Assembly: GCF_030908385.1 (NCBI RefSeq)
Contig: NZ_CP133091.1
Location: forward strand, 186,001-250,000
Direction: 5' to 3'
Length of the DNA: 64,000 nt
Origin: Mangrovimonas sp. YM274
GTDB lineage: Bacteria > Bacteroidota > Bacteroidia > Flavobacteriales > Flavobacteriaceae
Positions within the stretch are counted from its first letter, which is position 1. Each line of letters opens with the position of its first letter. Under the pieces are notes generated by a model. It searched no databases. It was not told the origin of the DNA and was given only the letters and a program-made list of their open reading frames with translations. Positions 1-9,540 of the stretch are shown one piece after another. The translations under genes were made by a program, and so were the position numbers.

Positions 1-1545
1 ACCAATATTCCCTCTCACTCTTGAAGCTGATTGAATTGCTTTTTGATAATGAGCTCCCTCCATTTCCAAGCCAATTACATTCCAAGTAGAATTGTAAAAG
101 AATTTCAAAATCTCTTTATTCTGAAGTGAGGTTCCTAACACCGTAATCATGGAGCCTTCATAAACGCTAATGCCATGACCTTCCAAATCCTGTTTACACA
201 GTTCATTGTCAAAAGGATAATTATCCGCCGTTCCTTCAAAAATATGGGCCGATGGAATCATGATATCACCTTTTCCTCCTTCCAAAATACCTGCTTTCCC
301 CATGATTGATATCGATTCAACTTTTAAATGCTTCTTATAATCCTCAATAATAACAGGCTTCAAGAGTTCGTCCATGGTTTCGTATGCCTGCTCTCCAAAA
401 GCATAATCCATAACCACAATCACAGGTTTATCCCGTTTCAATTTCTGCTCATCAACTTGAATATCCAATTTTGAAAAATCAATTTTGGAAGTATCAAAAA
501 TCTGAACATCAATATTGGTTCCTGAACTGTCAGGTATGTACAACATCCCATGTTGCAACGCCTCCTTATTCACTTTATTGCGTAGGGACTCATTGTCTTT
601 CTTACTCAAGTCCTGATAGACCTCAAAAATATTCTTTTTGGCTAAACTTCCTTTTAAAACACTCGATGTAAACAAGGAATTCATCACACTGTGCATATTT
701 GCACTTATAATGTGAATTGGACGATCCAACAATTCATTTTCTATTAAAACAGCTTTGATATCATCAGCCCAAATTTCACCATGAATATGGTGTCCCAAAC
801 GCTCTCTTAGAACTGGCGAAAACGTCACTGTTCTCTTGGTATCACTTACGGTTTCCTCAATTGCCAATTTCCCTAACCAGTAAACAATATGCAATAACCT
901 GTCTGGCTGCTTAGATGTCGCAAATTGACTATAAATGTGAGTAATCTCATTAAAGGTTCTTCCTAGGATATTAGCTGTATGCGTAATGGCAATTTCCCGT
1001 TCATTTTGGGACAACTTTTCTTCAGATAAAACAGCCTTTTCCAGTTTTACCCAATCCCTAGTCGTAGTTCCTTGTTCATCGACAAGCACTCGATTACTAA
1101 TTTTATGAGATTCAACAAACAAAAAAGTTAAGTGCGTTAGAATATCATATATTTCGGAACGTCCTCTAGTAATCTCAATGTTCATTTGCTCCTCATCGAT
1201 ACGATAACAATTTCTCCTCCTTTTGGCAGGAATAATTGCTTTAAAATGCGAATTTCCATAACCTTCATCACTCGTCAAATTGATAAAGGTACATTCCTCT
1301 ATTCCCAAAGGCAATCTATCAATCACATAAAGCAAGCCTTCCAGCTCTGCCTTTTCATCGGCAATAGAACCATAAATTTCAGGTCTCAACAACAGCAAAG
1401 ACTCCCTAAGAGTTTCTCCAGAAACCCCCATAGGTTTATAGAAGCCCCTATTGAACAAATGTCGCATCGTGATGTACATTTTTTCAATAGCGCTAGAACT
1501 CTCCTGAGCCCTAGTTCTTTCGTGTCTTTTTGCTGTGTTTGCCAT
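1..1545 (-). CDS. Conserved Bacteroidota protein with nucleosidase-like C-terminal motifs (3' end outside window)
   Basis: The gene runs off the left edge: 515 codons from an ATG at 1543-1545 with no stop inside the window. It begins MANTAKRHERTRAQ and has a long N-terminal region that I cannot assign to a known fold. Near the truncated end are GKAGIL, a Lys-Gly-Asp followed by Ile-Met-Ile-Pro, and GLEMEGAHY at about residue 490. Purine nucleoside phosphorylase and AMP nucleosidase families carry similar Gly-rich and Met-Glu-Gly motifs, the latter binding the ribose. From memory it resembles the family called DUF6909 in flavobacteria; that label is unchecked. No signal peptide or membrane segment is seen. 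The GH3-like gene lies just upstream on the same strand, 24 bp away. Function is unknown; nucleoside or nucleotide cleavage is only an inference. Confidence 0.8.
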   Translation of the reverse strand, partial: MANTAKRHERTRAQESSSAIEKMYITMRHLFNRGFYKPMGVSGETLRESLLLLRPEIYGSIADEKAELEGLLYVIDRLPLGIEECTFINLTSDEGYGNSHFKAIIPAKRRRNCYRIDEEQMNIEITRGRSEIYDILTHLTFLFVESHKISNRVLVDEQGTTTRDWVKLEKAVLSEEKLSQNEREIAITHTANILGRTFNEITHIYSQFATSKQPDRLLHIVYWLGKLAIEETVSDTKRTVTFSPVLRERLGHHIHGEIWADDIKAVLIENELLDRPIHIISANMHSVMNSLFTSSVLKGSLAKKNIFEVYQDLSKKDNESLRNKVNKEALQHGMLYIPDSSGTNIDVQIFDTSKIDFSKLDIQVDEQKLKRDKPVIVVMDYAFGEQAYETMDELLKPVIIEDYKKHLKVESISIMGKAGILEGGKGDIMIPSAHIFEGTADNYPFDNELCKQDLEGHGISVYEGSMITVLGTSLQNKEILKFFYNSTWNVIGLEMEGAHYQKAIQSASRVRGNIG

Positions 1546-1569
1546 ACTTGTTAACCTACAAATATAGGA

Positions 1570-3072
1570 CTATTTCGTTAATCCCTGCCCATACAAGGCA
1601 TCCGCAATTTTCCTGTCGTTAGACAATCTTGGAATTTTGTTTTGCCCCCCTAACTTTCCAATGGATTTCATATATTCCGTAAATCCATTCTTTTTGATTG
1701 CCGTTATCTTAAGGGGCCTCAATACTTTACCCTCAATTAAATCGAAATAATAGGTATTTTGCTGCTGAAGGGATTGATCAATTTTAGCTTCCAGTGAAGC
1801 TAAATCCTCTGGAACAGTTTCAAATTCAATAAACCATTCATGATAAGGCAATCCACTTTCTGGATTAATTTGAGGTGCAACTGTAAATTCTGAAATTTCA
1901 ATAGAACTACCTTCCATTCCTTCTTTCAATGCCTGCTCCACTTCCTTGCCAATAACATGTTCTCCAAAGGCCGAAATAAAATGCTTTATCCTCCCTGACA
2001 CAATAACGCGATAGGGCTTTATCGAGGTAAACATCACTGTATCACCTACATTATAGGCCCAAAGGCCTGCATTGGTAGACACAATCATCACATAATTCAC
2101 TCCCATTTCAACATCGGCAATGGAGATACGTTCTGGATTGTCATTAAAAAAATCATCCGCTTTAATGAATTCATAGAATATTCCTGAATTCAACTGAAGT
2201 AACATCCCTTTTTCCTTCTGGCTATCCTGAAAAGCAAAAAAGCCTTCGCTAGCAGGGAACAGCTCAATGCTGTCCACCTTTCTGCCTATTAAATTTTCAA
2301 ACTTTGCTCTGTAAGGTTCATAGTTCACTCCGCCATAAATAAAGAGTTCAAAGTTTTGGAATACATCCCCAACCTTTTGTCCTGTTTTCTCCTGAATCTT
2401 CTCAAAATACATCTGCACCCAAGAAGGGATCCCTGAAATTACCGTCATGTTTTCGGGAAGGGTTTCTTCCACAATAGCATTGACCTTTGTTTCCCAATCT
2501 TCTATACAATTGGTTTCCCATGAAGGCATGCGGTTTTTTTGCAAATATTTTGGCACATAATGAGCAACAATCCCAGACAATCTTCCCAGCTGAATACCGT
2601 TTTGTTCCTTAAGAATTGGGCTACCCTGTAAAAAGATCATTTTGCCATCCACAAATTTGGCATTGCCCGTCTCAGCAATATACATGAGAATAGCATTTCT
2701 TGCCGCATCGATATGACTTGGCATACTTTCCTTTGTCAATGGAATATATTTTGCGCCCGAAGTGGTGCCTGAAGTTTTAGCAAAATAAAGCGGTTTCCCT
2801 TTCCAAAGTACATTTTCTTCTCCCGCAACCACTCTATCTACATAGGGCTTTAAGGCTTCATAATCCCGAATAGGCACTCTTTTCTTAAAGTCTTCATAAG
2901 AATTAATGCTCACAAAATCATGATCTTTCCCAAATTGCGTTCCTGCCGCTTCCGAAATCAATTCATTGAACACCTCTTGTTGCGCTTCAATGGGATTTTT
3001 AGCCCATTTCAATACAGATTTTTTGACTCTTTTGGCAAATGGTTTGGCTAAGGCAGATTTTATTGAAAGCAT
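1570..3072 (-). CDS. GH3 family acyl-adenylate-forming protein
   Basis: A 500-residue member of the GH3 family of adenylate-forming enzymes, which in plants conjugate amino acids to carboxylic acids such as auxin or jasmonate. Motifs visible are the ATP-binding loop SGTTSGAKYIPLT (residues 101-113), LFPASEGFFA (271-280), YNVGDTVMF (340-348) and SGRIKHFISAFGEH (359-372), in the expected order and spacing. No signal peptide, so cytoplasmic. The ATG overlaps the stop of the M23 peptidase gene upstream by one base (TAATG arrangement), so the two are probably co-translated. The substrate of bacterial GH3 homologues is unknown, so I do not assign a specific reaction. Family assignment is secure; role is open. 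Confidence 0.9.
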   Translation of the reverse strand: MLSIKSALAKPFAKRVKKSVLKWAKNPIEAQQEVFNELISEAAGTQFGKDHDFVSINSYEDFKKRVPIRDYEALKPYVDRVVAGEENVLWKGKPLYFAKTSGTTSGAKYIPLTKESMPSHIDAARNAILMYIAETGNAKFVDGKMIFLQGSPILKEQNGIQLGRLSGIVAHYVPKYLQKNRMPSWETNCIEDWETKVNAIVEETLPENMTVISGIPSWVQMYFEKIQEKTGQKVGDVFQNFELFIYGGVNYEPYRAKFENLIGRKVDSIELFPASEGFFAFQDSQKEKGMLLQLNSGIFYEFIKADDFFNDNPERISIADVEMGVNYVMIVSTNAGLWAYNVGDTVMFTSIKPYRVIVSGRIKHFISAFGEHVIGKEVEQALKEGMEGSSIEISEFTVAPQINPESGLPYHEWFIEFETVPEDLASLEAKIDQSLQQQNTYYFDLIEGKVLRPLKITAIKKNGFTEYMKSIGKLGGQNKIPRLSNDRKIADALYGQGLTK

Positions 3073-3938
3073 TAGTTAAAATCGATAAAGTTAGTTGGGT
3101 TTACGGGATACCCTCTGTTCCATAATTCAAAATGCAAATGGGGTCCCGTAGAGTACTCTCCCATATTTCCGGCCATAGCAATCACTTCTCCCCCTTTCAC
3201 CAAATCTCCTTGTTCTTTGGTAATCGCACCGTTGTGTTTATAAACCGAAATCAATTCATGACTATGCTCCAATACAACCACATAACCAGTTTCCGCAGTC
3301 CATTCAGCAAAAATTACGGTTCCGTCGGCAGCTGCTTTAACAGGTGTATCCTTAGCGACAACAATATCTACCGCATAATGCTTCTTTTCAACATCATAAC
3401 CATCTGAAATGGTTCCGTTAACAGGAGGAAACAACACAAAATTGGTTGCAGAAATGGCCGATTCAAACAAATTGTATTTATCTTCTTTTGCTACTTTTTC
3501 CCTTAAGAGCGAATCCTCTTTACTTGGCACCAGTCTTTCAGTGTTTACTTCATTTTGTACCGCATTGATAATAGAATCCTTATTGAGTTCTTCGGTTTTC
3601 ACATCGCCTGTCAATACTTTTTTGATCGAACTGTAGTAACGCTCGTTCATAGTAATAACCTGTTGTAGAGAGTCGGTTTTATAATGAAGCGCTGTGGCTT
3701 TTCTCTTTAAAGCGGCCGAAGAATACCCTGGGATAAACTCTCTTAATGAGGTAAAGGCTATTAGTAACGTGGTTCCCGCTATCAATAAAATTGAAGAAAT
3801 TGCAGCAATAACAAACACATTTAACCGCGTAAGCTTTATCGCAAAGCGCTCTTCAAAAGTATCCTCGTTTAATATGACCAATCGGTACTTGTGCAGTAAC
3901 TTTTTGGTAAATTTCTTTTCTTTCTTTTTCGTAGTCAT
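3072..3938 (-). CDS. M23 family metallopeptidase, membrane-anchored
   Basis: A 288-residue protein with a Lys-rich cytoplasmic start, one membrane segment (about 41-62), a predicted coiled coil (about 75-120) and a C-terminal LytM/M23 domain. The zinc-binding pattern is present: H187 and D191 in HYAVD, and H267/H269 in GPHLHFELW. M23 enzymes are endopeptidases that cut peptide cross-links in peptidoglycan in the periplasm; those with intact ligands are usually active. It is probably the first gene of a pair with the GH3-like gene, overlapping it by one base. The tatA gene starts 115 bp away on the opposite strand. An enzymatic role in cell-wall remodelling is likely, though an activator role cannot be excluded. 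Confidence 0.9.
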   Translation of the reverse strand: MTTKKKEKKFTKKLLHKYRLVILNEDTFEERFAIKLTRLNVFVIAAISSILLIAGTTLLIAFTSLREFIPGYSSAALKRKATALHYKTDSLQQVITMNERYYSSIKKVLTGDVKTEELNKDSIINAVQNEVNTERLVPSKEDSLLREKVAKEDKYNLFESAISATNFVLFPPVNGTISDGYDVEKKHYAVDIVVAKDTPVKAAADGTVIFAEWTAETGYVVVLEHSHELISVYKHNGAITKEQGDLVKGGEVIAMAGNMGEYSTGPHLHFELWNRGYPVNPTNFIDFN

Positions 3939-4026
3939 TATGACACAAAATTAAATAAAATAAGTGCAAGTCTTTTTGCTTAATCTTAAAGTTTAGTTTA
4001 AAACGCTTAATTTGAAGTTTAATTAT

Positions 4027-4034
4027 TAAATTTG
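4027..4034 (+). promoter_or_regulatory. -7 promoter element for tatA
   Basis: TAAATTTG matches the Bacteroidota -7 consensus TAnnTTTG and lies 19 bp before the tatA ATG. A TTTG at 4011-4014 is nearer than the usual -33 spacing, so only the -7 element is called. Confidence 0.5.
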
Positions 4035-4053
4035 CAGTTCTAAATAATATATT

Positions 4054-4227
4054 ATGAGTTTACTTATGTTACCATTGGTTGTTGGATGGCCTCAAATAGT
4101 ATTAATTGCTGTGGTAGTTTTATTAATTTTTGGTGGTAAAAAAATTCCTGAGTTAATGAGAGGTTTAGGAAGTGGAATTAAGGAATTTAAGGACGCCAGT
4201 AAAGAGGAAGACGATAAAACAAGCTAA
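4054..4227 (+). CDS. tatA: Twin-arginine translocase TatA/E subunit
   Basis: A 57-residue protein, close to the usual TatA/E length. It begins [17 protein letters not shown], has one N-terminal membrane helix (about 13-26), the hinge [14 protein letters not shown], then an amphipathic helix and a short acidic and Lys-rich tail. TatA oligomers form the translocation path for folded proteins with twin-arginine signals in the inner membrane. It stands alone here: tatC is not in the window. A -7 element lies upstream and a bidirectional terminator hairpin follows, so it is probably monocistronic. Confidence 0.93.
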   Translation: MSLLMLPLVVGWPQIVLIAVVVLLIFGGKKIPELMRGLGSGIKEFKDASKEEDDKTS

Positions 4228-4265
4228 CGTATTCTTAACGATAGATTAATCTTAATTATAAAAAT

Positions 4266-4299
4266 AAAAAAAGCCAACTTTAAAAAGTTGGCTTTTTTT
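4266..4299. terminator. Bidirectional terminator, tatA / DUF4837
   Basis: Perfect inverted repeat AAGCCAACTT/AAGTTGGCTT with a 4-nt loop, A-run on the left and T-run on the right. It lies between the convergent tatA (+) and the DUF4837 gene (-) and can end transcription from both sides. Confidence 0.85.
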
Positions 4300-4318
4300 A
4301 TGAAATATCGTTTCCTAT

Positions 4319-5296
4319 CTATTGAATTTTGGCTGATCTAATAATCGCTTCCAATTCAAACATATAATCTCGCTTATCCACTGAAGGAGCAAATGCATAG
4401 CCTTCAATAATCACATATCTGTTTTTAGCCTTATCTTCTATGGCGTAATTGATAAACGGTCCTGCCATAAAATCATTTTTTACTTCCCAAATTCCTTTGG
4501 TTTCAATGGCCGGCTTCTTGTCTATTTCGGTATCAAAAACAAAAGGTGCATATTTGTTTTCCGTAATCATGTAAGAACCTTCCAATCGTCCTTCTATATG
4601 CGCTTTTCCAACAGAATCTCGCATTTTTACCACATCCATTGCTAAACTATCGCCTGGTCTTAATGTACTTAAAGGCACGGCATACACCATCAAGTCCATA
4701 GTACCTGTTGTGATATCCTTACGAATCCAAAAAAATCCATCTTCGTCCTTGGCCATTCTATACACCGATGGAAGCTTCATAGACACCCCCAATTCTTCCT
4801 TCAATCTAGTATCGTCAAATAGGGACAGGTTTATACGACGTTGTTTTTCCTTGATTTCTTCCTTTTTCAAGGCGTCAACAATTTCGGTTGCGTGCGACTT
4901 TAATTGTTGAATAATCTCATCATTAGTTGCTCCTGATACATAAACCACTGTTTGTGGTTTTGCATATACATCATGGCCTACCTTTATACCGGCAGTCTTA
5001 CCTTTTTCAACCTTTACGATAATACGACTTTTGGTGGTAAAGCCAGAAAACACCTGTGTTGGCAATTGATTAATTGTAAACAAAGGCTCATCAATAGCAA
5101 GTCCATTAACAGGAGCCGCCAAAACATCGCGCATAGCTTCCCCAACGTTGTCCTCCCATAGTAGATTATCAACTACAACTGTTAAGTGATTAAGGTTTCC
5201 TGAGGATGCTGGTACTAAACGTTGATTTTTTGAAGAATCCTTTTTACACCCCAAAACAAGGGTAGCAAATACAAGGACAATGGCTAAGTGTTTCAT
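4319..5296 (-). CDS. DUF4837 family lipoprotein
   Basis: A 325-residue protein with a lipoprotein signal: MKHLAIVLVFATLVLGC, with the lipidated Cys at 17 followed by Lys-Lys-Asp. The rest looks soluble with mixed alpha/beta content. The region around residues 35-75 (LNHLTVVVDNLLWEDNVGEA, then LFTINQLP) is what I recognise as the Bacteroidota family DUF4837; there is no known biochemical function. It starts 18 bp after the lytic transglycosylase stop on the same strand, so both probably belong to one transcript serving the envelope. Terminated by the hairpin at 4266-4299. Confidence 0.8.
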   Translation of the reverse strand: MKHLAIVLVFATLVLGCKKDSSKNQRLVPASSGNLNHLTVVVDNLLWEDNVGEAMRDVLAAPVNGLAIDEPLFTINQLPTQVFSGFTTKSRIIVKVEKGKTAGIKVGHDVYAKPQTVVYVSGATNDEIIQQLKSHATEIVDALKKEEIKEKQRRINLSLFDDTRLKEELGVSMKLPSVYRMAKDEDGFFWIRKDITTGTMDLMVYAVPLSTLRPGDSLAMDVVKMRDSVGKAHIEGRLEGSYMITENKYAPFVFDTEIDKKPAIETKGIWEVKNDFMAGPFINYAIEDKAKNRYVIIEGYAFAPSVDKRDYMFELEAIIRSAKIQ

Positions 5297-5314
5297 TTAA
5301 ATAGTTCTTTAGTG

Positions 5315-6898
5315 TTAGTTAGATACAATAAGCTTCATGCCTACCTTTAATTGTGTACCACTAATACCGTTCCAATCTTTAATATTTTGGACAGAAATTC
5401 CCGGAAATTTTTTAGAAATCCCCCAAAGTGTATCTCCTTGCTGCACCAAATATGTTTGTTTACCTTCAACCTCGACAGTTTTAACGGCAGCTTTCTGCGC
5501 TGGAGGATTTGTAAAAACAGGCTTTCTTGGATAAATACTTAATCGCTGCCCTATTCTTAGATTATTACTCCTTAAACCATTCCATTGCTTTATTTGACTT
5601 ACCCTAACACCATATTTCCTCGCAATTTTACCTAAATAATCACCGCTTCTTACCCTGTAAGTAATCTTTACATCCGATTCAAAAAATTGTGGTAATGGTT
5701 TTTCACGCTTGTCAAACTCGGCTTGGGCGTAAGCATAAATATCTTTTTCATTGGCTACAAACCTACCAACAGCATGCCTTGGTAATCTTAAGGTATAGTT
5801 TTCATCCTTGATATATGGAATGATATCCAGTTTATAGGATGGGTTCAAAAACTGCAGCTCCTCTACGGGCAAATCCAAAACCTCGGATACTTGATCCAAG
5901 GTAATCATTTGTTTCACGTGGATTGTATCGGTTTCAATATAGTGAAATTCTGGTTTAATTCTATTGAATCCATGTTCCTCAGCATATTCAAAAATATACA
6001 TGGTAGCAAAAAATGCCGGAACATAACCTGCTGTTTCACGTGGAAGAAACGGCCTGATATTCCAATAATTTTGATAGCCTCCAGAACGGCGAATCGCTTT
6101 ACTCACGTTTCCAGGACCCGAATTATAGGCGGCTAAAGCCAAATCCCAATCTCCAAAAATCTCGTATAATTTAGCTAGATACTTACTGGCTGCTTCGGTA
6201 GATTTAATAGGATCACTACGTTCATCTACATAACTGCTCACATTAAGCCCGTACATTTTTCCGGTAGCAAACATAAACTGCCATAATCCCGTTGCGCCAA
6301 CTCTAGATTTGGCCTTTGGTTTTAAAGCAGACTCTACAATAGCCAAGTACTTCATCTCCAAAGGCAAATTGTAACTGTCTAAAGTAGTCTCAAAAAGCGG
6401 AAAATAATACTCACTTAAAGACATCAATCTGTCCAAAGACTCCCGTCTGTTTTTCAAATAAGACTTGATAACACTCTCCAACGAAGGATTGTATTCTATA
6501 TTGAAAGGGGTCCTTGCATTAAGTTCCTTCAAACGAGCCTTTAGGGTATCTGTAGGCAACTCTGGATATTCAACATCTTCATACGTCAATTCTGTAACCG
6601 ACTTATAAATGGTATCAAATAAGGAATTGCTGTACAGTTCATCCAGCCATCTTTGGTCAATATCCGCAGCATGTTTATGGTCTTCGTAAACCATAAGTGC
6701 TGTAGAATCTGATACAGGAGTGATGGCTTTAACTTCAGCGCTTTTTCCATCAATCAGGGAATCAACCTGTTTTGGGACAACGGTTTCAACCTTGATGGAA
6801 TCTTCTTTAATATGCGTTTCTTGCTCTTTATTTTCTTGAGCCAAAGAAACTCCACAACATAACAAAGCGCCTACAACTAAGGTAATAGGTTTGTTCAT
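5315..6898 (-). CDS. Membrane-bound lytic murein transglycosylase (MltD-like) with two LysM domains
   Basis: A 527-residue exported protein with a signal peptide of about 20 residues (MNKPITLVVGALLCCGVSLA). Residues about 165-275 form an SLT (goose-lysozyme-like) domain: catalytic Glu E189 in IVESALKPKA, GATGLWQFM (201-209) and LAAYNSGPGNV (255-265). Two LysM peptidoglycan-binding domains follow at about 412-457 and 481-526, each with a GDYLGKIA or GDTLWGIS core. Such enzymes cleave glycan strands with formation of 1,6-anhydro-MurNAc. It probably forms an operon with the DUF4837 lipoprotein 18 bp downstream. The domain order is that of E. coli MltD. No catalytic residue is missing. Two partial matches to parS lie inside the coding region (see findings). 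Confidence 0.93.
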   Translation of the reverse strand: MNKPITLVVGALLCCGVSLAQENKEQETHIKEDSIKVETVVPKQVDSLIDGKSAEVKAITPVSDSTALMVYEDHKHAADIDQRWLDELYSNSLFDTIYKSVTELTYEDVEYPELPTDTLKARLKELNARTPFNIEYNPSLESVIKSYLKNRRESLDRLMSLSEYYFPLFETTLDSYNLPLEMKYLAIVESALKPKAKSRVGATGLWQFMFATGKMYGLNVSSYVDERSDPIKSTEAASKYLAKLYEIFGDWDLALAAYNSGPGNVSKAIRRSGGYQNYWNIRPFLPRETAGYVPAFFATMYIFEYAEEHGFNRIKPEFHYIETDTIHVKQMITLDQVSEVLDLPVEELQFLNPSYKLDIIPYIKDENYTLRLPRHAVGRFVANEKDIYAYAQAEFDKREKPLPQFFESDVKITYRVRSGDYLGKIARKYGVRVSQIKQWNGLRSNNLRIGQRLSIYPRKPVFTNPPAQKAAVKTVEVEGKQTYLVQQGDTLWGISKKFPGISVQNIKDWNGISGTQLKVGMKLIVSN

Positions 6899-7023
6899 TT
6901 GTAAAAATTATCTGTACTATCAACGATAGATGGCGCTAAAATCGTATTTTTTTGAAACATATAAAAGACGAAGCACTTCTTTTAACAGAAATATAGGCTT
7001 TTAAACGATTGATTTTGTATGAA

Positions 7024-8211
7024 TTACTCTAAAATAGCAGCAATCCCCGGTAGCGTTTTTCCTTCCAAACTTTCCAACATAGCGCCTCCCCCAGTACTTA
7101 CGTAGCTCACTTTGTCTTCAAATCCAAATTGTTTCACGGCTGCAACAGAATCACCACCTCCAACTAAAGAGAAGGCTCCCTTTTCTGTCGCTTCAGCAAT
7201 AGAATTTCCTAGAGCGATGGTTCCTTTTGAGAAGTTTTCCATTTCAAACACTCCAAGTGGACCATTCCAAAGAATAGTTTTACACTCCATTACCACATCA
7301 TGGAAATTCGCCAACGACTTTGGTCCAGCATCCAGACCCTGCCATCCGTCAGGGATTTTGGTTACGTCTACAATTTGTGTAGCCGCATCATTACTAAAGC
7401 TATCGGCAGCCACGACATCTACAGGGATATGTACTTGAACATTTTTGGCTTTGGCATTCTTTAAAATCTCAAGCGCCATTTCCATCTTATCATCTTCACA
7501 AATAGACTCTCCAATAGAACCGCCTTGAGCTTTAATAAAGGTAAAGGTCATCCCTCCTCCAATGATCAAATGGTCTACCTTATCCAAAATGTTTTCAATA
7601 ATGGTAATTTTTGAAGATACTTTAGCACCTCCCAATACTGCCAAAACAGGTTTTTCTCCCGTTTTCATAACTTTTTCGATACTCTCAATTTCTTGGGCCA
7701 ATAAGTATCCAAAACATTTATGCTCTGGGAAGAATTGTGCGACGATCGTAGTTGAAGCATGAGCACGGTGTGCCGTACCAAATGCATCGTTCACATAAAT
7801 ATCACCTAGTTTTGAAAGTCCTTCTGCAAAGGCTTTGTCACCCGCTGTTTCTTCAGAATGAAACCTTAAATTTTCCAACAACAGCACTTCTCCTGGCTGT
7901 AGTTCTTTGGCTGCTGCTTCAGCTTCGGCTCCCACACAATTGGCAACAAATTTTACTTCAACACCAATAACCTCTGACACCTTATCTACAATATGACGTA
8001 ATGAAAACGTATCATCAACACCTTTTGGCCTTCCTAAATGCGACATCAACACACAGCTACCGCCATCTTCCAAAATTTTGATAATGGTTGGCTTTGCCGA
8101 TACAATTCTGGTATCATCGGTTACCTCAAATTCTTCGTTTAAAGGCACGTTGAAATCTACTCTAATTAAGGCTTTTTTATCTTTAAAATTGAAGTCGTTA
8201 ATCGTTTTCAT
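7024..8211 (-). CDS. pgk: Phosphoglycerate kinase
   Basis: 395 residues from the ATG at 8209-8211 ([25 protein letters not shown]), the normal length for the enzyme. An upstream in-frame start would add nine residues that do not fit the family. Visible are the substrate-binding RVDFNVPL and SHLGRPKG segments and the C-terminal nucleotide-binding end with [11 protein letters not shown] and [13 protein letters not shown]. It transfers phosphate between 1,3-bisphosphoglycerate and ADP in glycolysis and gluconeogenesis in the cytoplasm. The gene stands alone, 125 bp before the lytic transglycosylase gene, with its own -7 element at 8236-8243. Confidence 0.97.
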   Translation of the reverse strand: MKTINDFNFKDKKALIRVDFNVPLNEEFEVTDDTRIVSAKPTIIKILEDGGSCVLMSHLGRPKGVDDTFSLRHIVDKVSEVIGVEVKFVANCVGAEAEAAAKELQPGEVLLLENLRFHSEETAGDKAFAEGLSKLGDIYVNDAFGTAHRAHASTTIVAQFFPEHKCFGYLLAQEIESIEKVMKTGEKPVLAVLGGAKVSSKITIIENILDKVDHLIIGGGMTFTFIKAQGGSIGESICEDDKMEMALEILKNAKAKNVQVHIPVDVVAADSFSNDAATQIVDVTKIPDGWQGLDAGPKSLANFHDVVMECKTILWNGPLGVFEMENFSKGTIALGNSIAEATEKGAFSLVGGGDSVAAVKQFGFEDKVSYVSTGGGAMLESLEGKTLPGIAAILE

Positions 8212-8235
8212 AATGTGATATTTTTTAGTGTAACA

Positions 8236-8243
8236 CAAAAGTA
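8236..8243 (-). promoter_or_regulatory. -7 promoter element for pgk
   Basis: Read on the minus strand this is TACTTTTG, matching TAnnTTTG, 24 bp before the pgk ATG. No clear -33 partner was found. Confidence 0.45.
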
Positions 8244-8356
8244 GTTAAATAAACAATGCCATAAAATGGCTTTTCCAACCGAAATCGTTATAGGTTGAAA
8301 AATATTTTACTCTTTGGAATCTAGAACAGCTCGCTTCTTTATAAGAGAAATTTACA

Positions 8357-8364
8357 TAGTTTTG
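8357..8364 (+). promoter_or_regulatory. -7 promoter element for the delta' gene
   Basis: TAGTTTTG matches TAnnTTTG and ends only 4 bp before the ATG at 8369, so the transcript would have almost no leader. Confidence 0.5.
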
Positions 8365-8368
8365 CCGT

Positions 8369-9517
8369 ATGTTATTTTCAGAAATTTTAGGACAGGAACA
8401 TTTAAAAAGCCATCTCACACAAAGTGTGGACAATGGCCGTATACCTCATGCGCAATTATTTGTTGGCCCGGAAGGATCCGGTACATTGCCTTTGGCCATC
8501 GCCTATGCGCAATATATTTTATGTAAAAACCAAAATTCTGAAAACCAGGGAGGGCTTGACGCCTGTAATTTAAAATTTAAAAACCTTTCACACCCAGATT
8601 TACATTTTGCGTTTCCGGTAGCCACCAACGACAAAGTTAAAAGTCATCCGGTGTCGTCGCATTTCTTGGAAGAGTGGCGCCAATTGGTAGCCGAACAACC
8701 TTACGGCAATCTATTTGACTGGTACAAACTTTTGGGAATAGACAACAAACAAGGTCAAATTGGTGTGGACGAAGCACAAGATATTGTAAAAGCGCTTTCC
8801 CTAAAATCATACGAAGGAGGTTACAAGGTTATGTTGATTTGGATGGCAGATAAGATGAATACGGCTGCCGCCAACAAACTACTGAAATTGATTGAAGAGC
8901 CGCCCAGCAAAACCATTTTCATCTTGATAGCTGAAGACGAAGAACAGATTATCAACACCATAAAATCGCGATGCCAAATTTTACACTTTCCGCCCTTGGC
9001 AGAAGAAGTCATAAAGCAAGCTTTGATGAAACAGTACGATATTAATGAAGCTGAAGCTACTAAAATTGCCCATCAAGCCAATGGCAATTACAACAAAGCT
9101 TGTGATATAGTTTATCAGGATTCTGAAGATTTACAATTTGAAGAGTGGTTTATATTTTGGATTCGATCGGCATTTAAGGCAAAAGGCAACAAAGGTGCTA
9201 TTTTGGATTTGATCAAGTGGAGCGAGGACATTGCCAAAACAGGAAGAGAAACCCAGAAACAATTTCTTCATTTCTGCATCGACTTTTTCAGACAAGCCCT
9301 ATTGATGAATTACGGCGCCAACGATTTGGTATACATGGAACCCAAAACCCAAAGTTTCAAGCTTGAAAAATTTGCGCCTTTTGTTCATAATGCCAATATT
9401 TTGGAAATTAGTGAAGAGCTACAAGATGCCATTTACCACATTGAGCGCAATGGAAATTCCAAAATTATCCTGACAGATTTATCTATTAAACTCACACGAT
9501 TGCTTCACAAAAAATAA
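8369..9517 (+). CDS. holB: DNA polymerase III delta' subunit
   Basis: A 382-residue clamp-loader-type AAA+ protein. The N-terminus MLFSEILGQEHLKSHL and the HAQLFVGPEGSG segment are those of delta'/DnaX proteins. The Walker A is degenerate: residues 33-40 read GPEGSGTL, with Thr where the catalytic Lys would be, which fits delta' (not an ATPase) rather than DnaX. The LLKLIEEPP segment with following sensor region fits the AAA+ core, and a helical C-terminal collar domain follows. Delta' helps open and load the sliding clamp during replication. The gene is monocistronic, divergent from pgk, with a -7 element directly before the start. No zinc Cys cluster is evident. Confidence 0.88.
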   Translation: MLFSEILGQEHLKSHLTQSVDNGRIPHAQLFVGPEGSGTLPLAIAYAQYILCKNQNSENQGGLDACNLKFKNLSHPDLHFAFPVATNDKVKSHPVSSHFLEEWRQLVAEQPYGNLFDWYKLLGIDNKQGQIGVDEAQDIVKALSLKSYEGGYKVMLIWMADKMNTAAANKLLKLIEEPPSKTIFILIAEDEEQIINTIKSRCQILHFPPLAEEVIKQALMKQYDINEAEATKIAHQANGNYNKACDIVYQDSEDLQFEEWFIFWIRSAFKAKGNKGAILDLIKWSEDIAKTGRETQKQFLHFCIDFFRQALLMNYGANDLVYMEPKTQSFKLEKFAPFVHNANILEISEELQDAIYHIERNGNSKIILTDLSIKLTRLLHKK

Positions 9518-9540
9518 GCACAAATTTTTCAGCCTTTGGT

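Noticed and set aside
1186-1554. Plus-strand frame of 122 residues
   Set aside because: It is antisense to the well-formed minus-strand gene at 1-1545 and has no family signs.
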